DNA of 64,000 nucleotides, taken from positions 1,151,126-1,215,125 of the forward strand of contig NZ_CP012410.1 in NCBI RefSeq assembly GCF_001274535.1. The letters are read 5' to 3'. Each line of letters starts with the position of its first letter. Positions within the stretch are counted from its first letter, which is position 1. The stretch is from Leptotrichia sp. oral taxon 212 (GTDB lineage: Bacteria > Fusobacteriota > Fusobacteriia > Fusobacteriales > Leptotrichiaceae). Shown piece by piece: positions 54,190 through 62,274 of this stretch. The notes under the pieces are model-generated. The model searched no databases and had not been told where the DNA came from. It saw only the letters and a program-made list of their open reading frames with translations. Made by a program: the position numbers and the translations under genes.

Positions 54190-55090
54190 GATGTTATTAC
54201 TGCTGGCATTAATGTCTTTTACAGCAAATAACACTTATTCGTATAATGCACTCGGAAAAATCTTAAAACCAAAATCTGAAGAAGAAACAAGTAATAGAGG
54301 TAATTCCAATGGCTCTGATAAAGGTTATGATAAAAAGACGATAAGTAATTCTGCCGGAAGTATAGTGCTTGATTCACAATACGATTCTGTCGGACAGAAT
54401 TACAGAGAAAGATTTATAATACTGCACTATACGGCTTTAAACAGGGAAAAATCACTGACAGCTCTTACAAAAAACCAGGTAAGTGCACATTTTCTTGTGT
54501 CAGATGATAAAAGTGATCCAGTTTTTGCACTGGTTCCTGAGGGTAAGAGAGCATGGCATGCAGGTGACAGCGAATGGAAAACTACAAAAAATTTGAATGA
54601 TAGTTCACTTGGGATAGAAATAGTAAATGATGGAGATGTTTCAGGACAATTTGTTCCATACAAAAGCTTTCAGATAAAAAACATAGCAGTTCTTGTAAAA
54701 TACCTTGCTGAAAAATATGAAATTCCACCTGAAAATATATTGGCACATTCAGATATAGCTCCTCAGAGAAAATCTGACCCGGGGCCATTATTTCCATGGA
54801 AAGAATTATATACTAAGTATAACATAGGAATATGGTATGATGAGGTAACTAAGAGATCTTATGAAAATCAGTATTCATCTGGATTAAGCAATATATCTGT
54901 GTCAGAAATGCAGAAAGAACTCAAAAAATTTGGTTACTCAATAAATATAACTGACCAATGGGACAAACAGGCTAAAAATGTTGTAAGGGTTTTTCAGCAT
55001 CGTTTCAGACCTTCAAAATATGATGGAGTGATGGATGTTGAAACATATGCAATATTGAAGGCATTAAATGAAAAATATAATAGAAAATAG
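54170..55090 (+). CDS. N-acetylmuramoyl-L-alanine amidase with peptidoglycan-binding domain
   Basis: This exported amidase cuts the bond between muramic acid and the stem peptide. The 306-residue precursor has a signal (about 1-24), a low-complexity linker, an Amidase_2 (AmpD/AmiD-like) domain (about 65-215) with zinc ligands His 86 in LHYTALN, His 193 in AHSDIAPQRKSDPGPLF and the Asp in SDPGP, and a C-terminal peptidoglycan-binding helical domain (about 240-300). The order and the signal peptide match AmiD rather than cytosolic AmpD. GGAGGG is before the ATG, inside the preceding gene. The A9 run after the ATG is in frame. Confidence 0.9.
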   Translation: MKKKLTRMLLLLALMSFTANNTYSYNALGKILKPKSEEETSNRGNSNGSDKGYDKKTISNSAGSIVLDSQYDSVGQNYRERFIILHYTALNREKSLTALTKNQVSAHFLVSDDKSDPVFALVPEGKRAWHAGDSEWKTTKNLNDSSLGIEIVNDGDVSGQFVPYKSFQIKNIAVLVKYLAEKYEIPPENILAHSDIAPQRKSDPGPLFPWKELYTKYNIGIWYDEVTKRSYENQYSSGLSNISVSEMQKELKKFGYSINITDQWDKQAKNVVRVFQHRFRPSKYDGVMDVETYAILKALNEKYNRK

Positions 55091-55157
55091 AATATATGAA
55101 AGGAGAGTAATAACTCAGATTAAAATAAAAATTAAAGTATAGAGTTATTAAGCAGTT

Positions 55158-56354
55158 ATGAAATTTTCAAATAGAATTTTAGGAATGCAGTATTCGCCAA
55201 TAAGAAAACTGGTTCCGCTAATTGATAAAGCAAAAAAAGATGGGGTAACAGTGTATGAACTTCATATTGGACAGCCGGATGTAAAAACACCGGATACATT
55301 TTTTGAAGGATTGAATAATTTTAAGGAAAAAATTGTAAAATATGCCAATTCTGCGGGGATACTGGAATTAAGGGAGTCCTTTTCAAAATCATATGAAAAA
55401 AGCGGTATTGATATAACTCCTGATGAGATGCTCATTACTCATGGGGGAAGTGAGGCTATACAGATAGCATTACAGACTATATGTAATCCGGGAGATGAAG
55501 TATTAATTCCTGAACCATATTACACAAACTACGAGAGTTTTTTAAAAACTGCAGAAGCAGTTTTAGTACCAATTGAAACTGTAATTGAAAACCATTATCA
55601 CTTACCTGCAAAGGAAGAAATTGAAAAACTTATAACACCACGTACCAGGGCAATAATGTTTTCAAACCCAAGTAATCCTACAGGAATAGTTTTTACTGCT
55701 GAAGAAGTTGAAATTATTAAGGAAATTGCAATAAAATATGACCTTTATATTATTTCAGACGAAGTATACAGACAGTTTATATATGATGAAGAAATTGAAT
55801 ACCAGTCGTTTATGACAATACCTGAAATAAGTGACAGGACTATATTGATAGACAGTATTTCCAAACACTACAGTGCATGCGGTGCAAGAATAGGTGTTCT
55901 GGCTTCAAAAAATAAAGAATTTATTGCTCAGGCACTGAAACTTTGTCAGGCAAGGCTGTCAGTTTCGACTATAGAACAGATTGCAAGTTCAAACCTGATT
56001 AACACACTGGATACGTATATAGATAATGTCAGACTTGAATACAAAGTAAGAAGAGATCTTATGTACAATCACCTGAAGGAAATACCTGGAATTGTTTCAT
56101 TTAAACCAAGCAGTGCCTTTTATATTGTTGCGGAACTTCCTGTTGATAATATAGAAAACTTTATTAAATGGCTACTGACGGAATTCAGATATAAAAATCA
56201 GACATTGTCTTTTGCAACGGGGCCGGGATTCTATTCACAGGAAGGAAAAGGTACAAAAGAAGCCAGATTCTCCTTCTGTACGCACAACCTGACTGAAATA
56301 GAAAATGGAATGAAAGTTCTGAAAAAAGCATTACAGGCATATAATGAGAGATAA
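55158..56354 (+). CDS. Pyridoxal-phosphate aminotransferase (class I/II, AspC-like)
   Basis: The 398-residue enzyme has the class I fold with the PLP lysine in DSISKHYSACGARIG (Lys 236), the FSNPSNPTGIVF segment and the C-terminal arginine region GPGFYSQEGKGTKEARFSF. It transfers amino groups, probably from aspartate or another amino acid; specificity cannot be decided. The ribosome site is weak (no clear GGAGG in the ten bases upstream), unlike most genes here. The queH remnant follows after 21 bp. Confidence 0.87.
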   Translation: MKFSNRILGMQYSPIRKLVPLIDKAKKDGVTVYELHIGQPDVKTPDTFFEGLNNFKEKIVKYANSAGILELRESFSKSYEKSGIDITPDEMLITHGGSEAIQIALQTICNPGDEVLIPEPYYTNYESFLKTAEAVLVPIETVIENHYHLPAKEEIEKLITPRTRAIMFSNPSNPTGIVFTAEEVEIIKEIAIKYDLYIISDEVYRQFIYDEEIEYQSFMTIPEISDRTILIDSISKHYSACGARIGVLASKNKEFIAQALKLCQARLSVSTIEQIASSNLINTLDTYIDNVRLEYKVRRDLMYNHLKEIPGIVSFKPSSAFYIVAELPVDNIENFIKWLLTEFRYKNQTLSFATGPGFYSQEGKGTKEARFSFCTHNLTEIENGMKVLKKALQAYNER

Positions 56355-56375
56355 ATTTTAAGGAATGATATAGAT

Positions 56376-57073
56376 TTGATAGAAAAAAATATAAAAGATG
56401 TAAAAGAAATTCTGGAAAGAATGAATCCAAACCAGAAAATAAATTATCATACAATATTGACTAAACTGGTTGATGACTGGAAAAAAGCGAAGTAAGGCCC
56501 AAAATACTTATTCACAGCTGTTGTGCACCATGCAGTACATATACTCTTGAATTTCTTTCAGAATATGCTGATGTTACTGTACTTTTTGCCAATTCCAATA
56601 TTCATCCTAAAGCTGAATATGAGAAAAGAGCACTTGTGCAGAAAGAATTTATTGATAACTTTAATGAAAAAACGGGAAATAAAGTAGGATTTATTGAAGA
56701 TGAATATAATCCTGCAAGTTTTTTTCAAAAAGTGAAGGGACTGGAAGAAGAAAAGGAAGGCGGTGCCAGATGTACTTCGTGTTTTCAGATGAGGCTTGAT
56801 ATTGTTGCAAAGAAAGCTCAGGATTTAGGTTATGATTATTTTGGGAGTGCACTGACGCTTAGTCCTAAGAAAAACAGCCAGCTGATTAATACACTCGGAC
56901 TTGAAATACAGGAAATATTTGATGTGAAATATCTTCCTTCAGATTTTAAAAAGAATAATGGCTATAGCCGTTCGATTGAAATGTGCAAGGAATACGATGT
57001 TTACAGACAGTGCTACTGCGGATGCATTTTTGCGGCAATGGATCAGGGGATAGATTTGAATGAATATAAATAG
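56376..57073 (+). pseudogene. queH: Epoxyqueuosine reductase QueH with a one-base frameshift
   Basis: QueH reduces epoxyqueuosine to queuosine in tRNA, the last step of queuosine synthesis. Frame one (start TTG at 56376 or ATG at 56421) gives NPNQKINYHTILTKLVDDWKKAK then stops at TAA 56493-56495. A second frame continues from about 56492 with RPKILIHSCCAPCSTYTLEF through CTSCFQMRL and the final CYCGC. Together they cover a full-length protein of about 232 residues with all cysteines in place. One base is missing near the A6 run at 56481-56486 or the AAG-TAAGG after it. The rest looks under selection, so a sequence error or slippage is as likely as true loss. Confidence 0.85.
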
Positions 57074-57131
57074 AAATAAAAGAAACTGTCGTACTATAAC
57101 TGAATAAAAAAATTGAATTAATTTACTTTAT

Positions 57132-57380
57132 AAGGGGGCTGTCTCAAAAAGAAAACTTAAAATTAATGTGAAAAACTATATTTTTGAATTATTTAAAATT
57201 TTACAATGTAAAATAGGAAATGAATTTAGAAAAAGTCATTTGTTCGAACCTTTAGGTAATTTTTTGACTTTTCTTTAATGAATGACTGTTTTATATAAGT
57301 AAAATTTTAGTAAATGAATAAATATAGTTTTCATATATTGCATTTATATTTTTGCTATTTTGAGACAGCCCCCTTTATTT
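57132..57380 (+). terminator. Terminator with a MITE-like repeat in its loop
   Basis: The arms AAGGGGGCTGTCTCAAAA (57132-57149) and TTTTGAGACAGCCCCCTT (57358-57375) pair perfectly over 18 bp, followed by a T-rich run. The repeat at 57165-57332 is inside the loop. It follows queH; the whole gap 57074-57488 holds only this composite and the start region of the next gene. Confidence 0.82.
57165..57332 (+). repeat. MITE-like quasi-palindrome, copy 3
   Basis: About 168 bp, similar to 49399-49563 along its length (shared TTAATGTGAAAAACTA start and AATAAATATAGTTTT end) and to 41343-41503 in reverse. Confidence 0.8.
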
Positions 57381-57488
57381 TTTGATTTTCTTAATTTTTA
57401 AAGTATTCTATATTTTTTTAAAATTTTTCAGTTAATTTTCAGGTTTATTTGCTAAAATAGGTTTATCCAAAAAAGAAGGAGAAAATTT

Positions 57489-58699
57489 ATGAAAAAAAAG
57501 CAGGAAAATTATCTGTATTAATTACAGCTGGATTGATGTTATGCATTTTAAATGGATTTTCAATAACAATAGCTACTAAAGAATATATTTGCCCATTAGG
57601 GAATGAGAAGTTTACAGCAGGTATTAATTTACCACAACAATGTCCAGAAAATAAATTTGTAATGTTCAAGGAAAATTTTACAAAAGAGGAGTTGCAAAGA
57701 TATGAAAAGATAATAAGTTCAAAAGAATATAAAACTATTCCTAAAAATTCTCCTAAAGAACACTATTTAGGAAGATTTTATGAAATGGCAGGAGGATTTT
57801 CAGATAAAGAAATAGGGGAAGCATATTATAAAGCCTATATTGAACACATTAATAGAAATGTTCAGAATAATGATACTTTAAAGGAGAGTCTGATAAAAGG
57901 TATAGATTATCTTGAAAAATCTTTATCTTCAGGAAAAAAAGATGGTTTTCCATCGAGTTTAGCTTACTTGTATATCAGTAACAGGGAATACGATAAAGCA
58001 AATGCTCTGATAGAAAAACAGGATAAAAATATTTATTTAGAAAAGATAACTGATTTTTATTATAGCGTTTCCAGTTTGCAGAAGACTGAAAGTGGTTATC
58101 GTTATAAATATTATAATGAAATCGGTATTGATGAGAAAGCAAAGAAAATTTTTAGGGAAAAGGCATTGAATTATTTACAGGCAGTAATTAGAAAAAATAA
58201 TGGACAGTATTCGGGACAGGAGCTTTTAAGGCAAGCAGAATTGTATAGTTCTTTAGGTAATAAAAAAGCTATAGATGAAGTATTTCTTAAAGCACAGCCA
58301 AAATATTGGAAGTTGATTATTTTACATTATCTGGATGAACACGGAGGAATTATTGGCGAAGTTTATGATAAAAATAATTTATCAACAGAAGCTGATTTGA
58401 AAAAAGCTCTAAGTTATGCTGGCAAATTAGAAAAAATGACCTACAAATCATTTAAAGAGAATATTAACATGGAAATGAAAAATATTAAAAGAAATGATTA
58501 TCTTGAAGCTGCATTTTTGAAAGCTGAAGCTGAACGTCGTTTAGGAAAATTTAGAGAAGCATTAAAAACTCTGAGCAAAATAGATGTAGCAGATATAAAA
58601 AATACTGCTTTTAATAGTGATTTGGAAAAACTTAAAGAATTAATTGAAAAAAAGGATAACAGCGTAAGCCAATATATTCCAGGTCGAATTATGTATTAG
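57489..58699 (+). CDS. Secreted TPR-like protein, frame interrupted at an A8 tract
   Basis: The main frame from the TTG at 57533 gives 388 residues. A better start is the ATG at 57489, eight bases after AAGGAG, but that frame stops after ten codons. If the A8 run at 57492-57499 held nine A, the ATG would lead straight into a signal peptide (MKKKAGKLSVLITAGLMLCI) joined to the main frame. The mature protein is helical with pairs that look like TPR or Sel1 repeats (about 110-160 and 300-370) and few cysteines. Function is unknown. It opens the run of small secreted proteins that continues to 61.5 kb. Confidence 0.7.
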
Positions 58700-58718
58700 T
58701 TTAACAAAAAATTATAAA

Positions 58719-58754
58719 ATTAAAACTTAAAGGAGAGATGATTTTTATGAAAAA
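58719..58754 (+). repeat. Duplicated leader, copy 1
   Basis: These 36 bases, including AAAGGAGAG and the start codon of the gene at 58747, are identical to 59136-59171, which covers the start of the next gene. This indicates a recent tandem duplication of the ribosome site region. Confidence 0.75.
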
Positions 58755-59115
58755 GTTTTTTAATAGAAAGATTGAAATTTTTACTCTTTTGTTATTATGT
58801 GCTAGTTTTTTAAGTGCCGCACCTGTAAAAAGTGAGGAAGAAGCATTAAAAAATGTGAAAAAATCTATAATTAAGCATAACCTTGGTGGTAAATTAGGAA
58901 CAAAGTGTATGAAATTTTACATTGATGAAACTGCGGAAGATTTTCAGGTTGATGTACGTAGTGATAACGAAAAATGTGGAGGAGATCCTAGAGTTGAACC
59001 TCGTATGTTCAGTTATACTGTAAATAAAAAAACTGGTAAACTTAAAACAGACAGTTTTGAATATGCAAAGGAAAAAGGAATTGACTGGGAAGGCGATTAT
59101 CTGTCTATAGATTAG
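58747..59115 (+). CDS. Small secreted protein, CGGDP family, paralogue 2
   Basis: A 122-residue precursor with a signal peptide (about 1-23, FLSAA). The mature part closely matches the protein at 43485: NEKCGGDPRVEPRMFSY, VNKKTGKLKTDSFEYAK and IDWEGDYLSID, with two cysteines kept. The gap between the two copies is 15 kb, so this is a dispersed pair. The ATG at 58747 has AAAGGAG upstream; an ATG three codons earlier is too close to it. Function is unknown; location is periplasmic or secreted. Confidence 0.75.
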   Translation: MKKFFNRKIEIFTLLLLCASFLSAAPVKSEEEALKNVKKSIIKHNLGGKLGTKCMKFYIDETAEDFQVDVRSDNEKCGGDPRVEPRMFSYTVNKKTGKLKTDSFEYAKEKGIDWEGDYLSID

Positions 59116-59135
59116 CGAAGCAGAAAATATGGTTA

Positions 59136-59171
59136 ATTAAAACTTAAAGGAGAGATGATTTTTATGAAAAA
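59136..59171 (+). repeat. Duplicated leader, copy 2
   Basis: This is the exact match to 58719-58754, carrying the ribosome site and start codon of the gene at 59164. The coding parts that follow are not alike beyond the signal peptide. Confidence 0.75.
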
Positions 59172-59709
59172 ATTAGTTTTAACAGGATTGCTTGTATTAA
59201 GTGCAATGGCATTTGCAGCAAAAATTACTACAACAGGAAAAAGCTGGGAGAAAATTGAAAAAGAAAATAAAGTTCCCGAACAGGAGATCAGCATAATGAA
59301 TTTTAGCTGGTTGGATAAAAAAGATGGTGTAGAGGGTGTATATAACACATATAGCTTTAAAATAGGGAAATTAGAATCTGATAAAAATAATAACTTTTAT
59401 CTATCATCATATTATGATGAAAAACCCGAAAATGGTCTTCCGTTAGTATCAGATTTTAATAATATCAAAAATTTAAATGGTTTTACCATTAAAGAAAGTC
59501 TTGATGAAAATTCTGAAGTTTATGTTTCATATTATAAAATAAGAAAAACAGCTGTAAAAGGAATTTATTATATAGATAACTATATTGGTCAGGATGGGAA
59601 AAAACATCCTAAATTGTACTTTGGATTTGATGAAAAAACTAAAAAGGTTGTAATTACTGATAAAAATGGTAATATAAAGAATGTATTGGAATATTATCCA
59701 GCAGGTTAG
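59164..59709 (+). CDS. Small secreted protein of unknown function
   Basis: A 181-residue precursor with a signal peptide (about 1-19, AMAFAA) and a mature part rich in Lys, Asn and Tyr without cysteines. Alternating hydrophobic residues suggest a beta-rich domain (for example VYVSYYKIRKTAVKGIYYIDNY). I recognise no family. It is the third of the six genes in this run, and its leader is a copy of that of the gene before it. Confidence 0.7.
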   Translation: MKKLVLTGLLVLSAMAFAAKITTTGKSWEKIEKENKVPEQEISIMNFSWLDKKDGVEGVYNTYSFKIGKLESDKNNNFYLSSYYDEKPENGLPLVSDFNNIKNLNGFTIKESLDENSEVYVSYYKIRKTAVKGIYYIDNYIGQDGKKHPKLYFGFDEKTKKVVITDKNGNIKNVLEYYPAG

Positions 59710-59759
59710 TTATTAAATTAATATTTAAAAAAAATATAAATGAAAGCAAGGGATAAAAA

Positions 59760-60377
59760 ATGCTAAAAAAAATAGGAATAGCAATGTTAATTATAGCAAG
59801 TTTAGGAATTACAGCTACAACAAATGAATCAAAACAAATTAAATTCCATAAAACATTTAAAGAAAGTAATCAGGTAAATAAAAATTTAAGCAATGAAGAT
59901 AAAGAAATAATAAATATAGCAATAAACTTTGCAAATGAATATATACAATTAAAAAACCCTGATGAGTTCGATAAATGGTTTGCAAAAGCTCCAATTACAG
60001 AAAAATTTAGAAAGGAATATTTTAGAAAAGAAAAATATATAGATTTAAAGGAAAAAGAATTGTATGCAGTAACAAGTGAATCATCTAAAGAAAAATTAAC
60101 TCCTGCTGAAAAGAAATTTTTAAAAGAAAATAACGATATATATTCCTATTATCAATACGATCCTTTATTGGGATTAGGAATAGAAGATTTAGCACAGGAA
60201 AGTGAATTTTTATTGAAAGAATATGATCCCAAATCTAAAACAGTTTATTTAAAAGATAAGTATGAGGAAGAATTTGTTATTGATGGTAGAAAAAATTATC
60301 AAGGTGGAACAGAAATAATATTAAAACTTGTAAAACAAAATGGAAAATGGTTAATTGATGAATCAAAAATAAAATAA
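59760..60377 (+). CDS. Small secreted protein, tandem paralogue A
   Basis: A 205-residue precursor with a short signal (about 1-20, IASLGITATT). It is homologous along its whole length to the protein at 60916: shared blocks include NEYIxxxxPDExDKWxAKAPITEKFRKEY, SKTVYLKDKYEE and GGTEIxLKLVKQNGKWLIDxSK. The closing segment is like the last strands of NTF2-like or DUF3828-type domains, but that is a loose impression. No cysteines and no catalytic motif are visible. Confidence 0.72.
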   Translation: MLKKIGIAMLIIASLGITATTNESKQIKFHKTFKESNQVNKNLSNEDKEIINIAINFANEYIQLKNPDEFDKWFAKAPITEKFRKEYFRKEKYIDLKEKELYAVTSESSKEKLTPAEKKFLKENNDIYSYYQYDPLLGLGIEDLAQESEFLLKEYDPKSKTVYLKDKYEEEFVIDGRKNYQGGTEIILKLVKQNGKWLIDESKIK

Positions 60378-60404
60378 TTTAAGAAAAATAAAGGAGAACT
60401 AATT

Positions 60405-60887
60405 ATGAAAAAAATGTTATTATTTATGATGTTGCTATTATCAGCAATAGTATTTGGAGAAAAAGTTACGAATAAAATTAATTTTGAAATTTCTCCAAAA
60501 GAATTGAGAAATATTGTGAAAAGTGAACCGTTATCAAATTCACATGATGATGGAAGTTATGCTGTTTATTATTATGCAAATGTAGAAGATCCGTTAGGTG
60601 TGAAAAGACAATTTAACAGTTTTGCTTTTTCTGAAAATAAGCTGTATTCTACAATCTTTGATTCAGTAACAACAGATGAGGAACATGCAAAAATAATTGA
60701 AAGTTATAAAAAAAATATAAGCAAAATTTCTAAAGAAAAAATGAATATAAAAGAACATAAAGGAGCTTTATTATTATATAATTCAAAAAAAATAATTGAA
60801 ATATATAGAGTAGTAGACCATACATTTATAAATATTGCTCTTTATAGTGCTGGAAAATTAAACAATAGTTTGAAAAATTATGAATAA
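60405..60887 (+). CDS. Small secreted protein of unknown function
   Basis: A 160-residue precursor with a signal peptide (about 1-18, IVFGE). The mature domain mixes strands and helices (YAVYYYANVEDPLG, then a helical KIIESYKKNISKISKEKMNIKE) and has no cysteines. It lies between the two tandem paralogues, 27 bp after the first and 28 bp before the second, so the three are co-transcribed. AAAGGAG precedes the ATG. No family is recognised. Confidence 0.7.
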   Translation: MKKMLLFMMLLLSAIVFGEKVTNKINFEISPKELRNIVKSEPLSNSHDDGSYAVYYYANVEDPLGVKRQFNSFAFSENKLYSTIFDSVTTDEEHAKIIESYKKNISKISKEKMNIKEHKGALLLYNSKKIIEIYRVVDHTFINIALYSAGKLNNSLKNYE

Positions 60888-60915
60888 ATATAAAAAATGA
60901 AAGCGAGTGGTAAAA

Positions 60916-61497
60916 ATGTTAAAAAAAGTAGGAATAGCTATGTTAATAGTAGCAAGTTTAGGAATGGCGGTTACAAGAAATAAATCAAAAGTAGGTAAAG
61001 TTCAAAAAACAGTTAAAGAAAGTAATCAGGTAAATACAAAATTAAGTAGTGAGGATAAAGAAGCGATAAATACAGCAATAAACTTTATGAATGAATATAT
61101 AGAAATTAGAGATCCTGATGAGCTTGATAAATGGCTTGCAAAAGCTCCAATTACAGAAAAATTCAGAAAAGAATACCGAAGAAGAGAAAAATATATAGAA
61201 TTAAGTCAAAAATCACTTGAAGGAAAATTATCTCCTGCTGATGAGAAATTTTTAAAAGAAAATGACGATATTCATTATGAGTATGATGCCTTATTAGGAG
61301 CAGGAATAATAGATATAAGAGAAGAAAGTGGATTTCAATTGAAAAAATATGATTCTAAGTCTAAAACAGTTTATTTAAAAGATAAATACGAAGAAGATTT
61401 TGTTGTTGATGGTAGAAAAGGTCATCAAGGTGGAACAGAGATAACATTAAAACTTGTAAAACAAAATGGAAAATGGTTAATTGATGACTCAAAATAA
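60916..61497 (+). CDS. Small secreted protein, tandem paralogue B
   Basis: A 193-residue precursor whose closest relative in the window is the protein at 59760; the C-terminal 60 residues are almost the same. It lacks a stretch of about 12 residues found in the other copy around position 100. The ATG at 60916 is used because it aligns with the start of the paralogue; a GTG three codons upstream gives a longer frame. It is the last gene of the run and ends before a terminator. Confidence 0.72.
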   Translation: MLKKVGIAMLIVASLGMAVTRNKSKVGKVQKTVKESNQVNTKLSSEDKEAINTAINFMNEYIEIRDPDELDKWLAKAPITEKFRKEYRRREKYIELSQKSLEGKLSPADEKFLKENDDIHYEYDALLGAGIIDIREESGFQLKKYDSKSKTVYLKDKYEEDFVVDGRKGHQGGTEITLKLVKQNGKWLIDDSK

Positions 61498-61575
61498 ATT
61501 TTGATAGATTTTCTTAAGTATATTTGCAGAAATTATTAATTAAAAATTTCCAATAAAAAATCATATATAAAATAC

Positions 61576-61625
61576 AAAAAGAGATATATAAACTGATTTG
61601 ACGGTCAATATATCTCTCTTTTTAT
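61576..61625. terminator. Bidirectional terminator between the secreted-protein run and mscL
   Basis: AAAAAGAGATATAT (from 61576) pairs with ATATATCTCTcTTTTT (to about 61623) around an 18-base loop. The arms carry A and T runs for both strands. Confidence 0.75.
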
Positions 61626-61640
61626 TTATACTCTCAAGTA

Positions 61641-62036
61641 CTACTTATTTCTTAAGATGTCTCTTATTTCAGCCAGTAAAGCTTCTTCTTTTGTAGGAAC
61701 TTCTACAGCGGGTGCTTCTTCTTTTACAGGTTTTTTAAGTTTATTAACTAATTTTACCATTAAGAAAATAACAAAAGCCATTATTAAGAAATTTACTACA
61801 TTCTGAATGAAACTACCATATAATATAGCAACTTCAGGTGCATCACCGGAAGCAGGTGTAATAACAAGTTTTAATCCTGTAAAATTAATTTTTCCCAATA
61901 TAATTCCTAAAACAGGCATTATCATATCTTCAACAAGTGAAGTTACTATTTTACCGAACGCAGCCCCTATAATAACTCCGACTGCAAGATCCATGACATT
62001 TCCTTTAGAAATAAAATCCTTAAATTCTTTAAACAT
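61641..62036 (-). CDS. mscL: Large-conductance mechanosensitive channel MscL
   Basis: MscL is a pentameric inner-membrane channel that opens on membrane tension and protects from osmotic down-shock. The 131-residue protein has the N-terminal FKEFKDFISKGNVMDLAVGV, first pore helix with GAAFGKIVTSLVEDMIMP, a periplasmic loop, the second helix (FLIMAFVIFLMVKLVNK) and the charged C-terminal helix (EEALLAEIRDIL). Length is normal. GGAG sits before the ATG. Confidence 0.96.
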   Translation of the reverse strand: MFKEFKDFISKGNVMDLAVGVIIGAAFGKIVTSLVEDMIMPVLGIILGKINFTGLKLVITPASGDAPEVAILYGSFIQNVVNFLIMAFVIFLMVKLVNKLKKPVKEEAPAVEVPTKEEALLAEIRDILRNK

Positions 62037-62180
62037 TAAAATATTCTCCTCTCAAATTCTATTTATCTATTATAATGTATTTTTTATAAAATTACAACGA
62101 TTATTATGTAAATCTAAGAAAAATAAAAGAAAAAAGATAAAAATTGTATTATGAAATTTTTTATGTAAATTTATCAAATA

Positions 62181-62225
62181 TTTTTCCTATAAACACTAGG
62201 AAAAAAAGTAAATTTATTATATAAT
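62181..62225 (+). promoter_or_regulatory. Inverted repeat and -10 box upstream of lepA
   Basis: TTTTTCCTA (62181-62189) and TAGGAAAAA (62197-62205) form a perfect 9-bp inverted repeat, and TATAAT lies at 62220-62225 with the right arm in the -35 position. The core TTTTCCTATAAACA also occurs at 41590-41603 before sppA. Confidence 0.45.
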
Positions 62226-62274
62226 AAAAGGAAATAAAAAAATAGAATTGGATATATGGAAGGAAACAATATAA

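Noticed and set aside
54170-54190. A9 tract at the start of the amidase gene as a frameshift site
   Set aside because: The frame is correct as written; it was kept only as a comparison for the two broken tracts.
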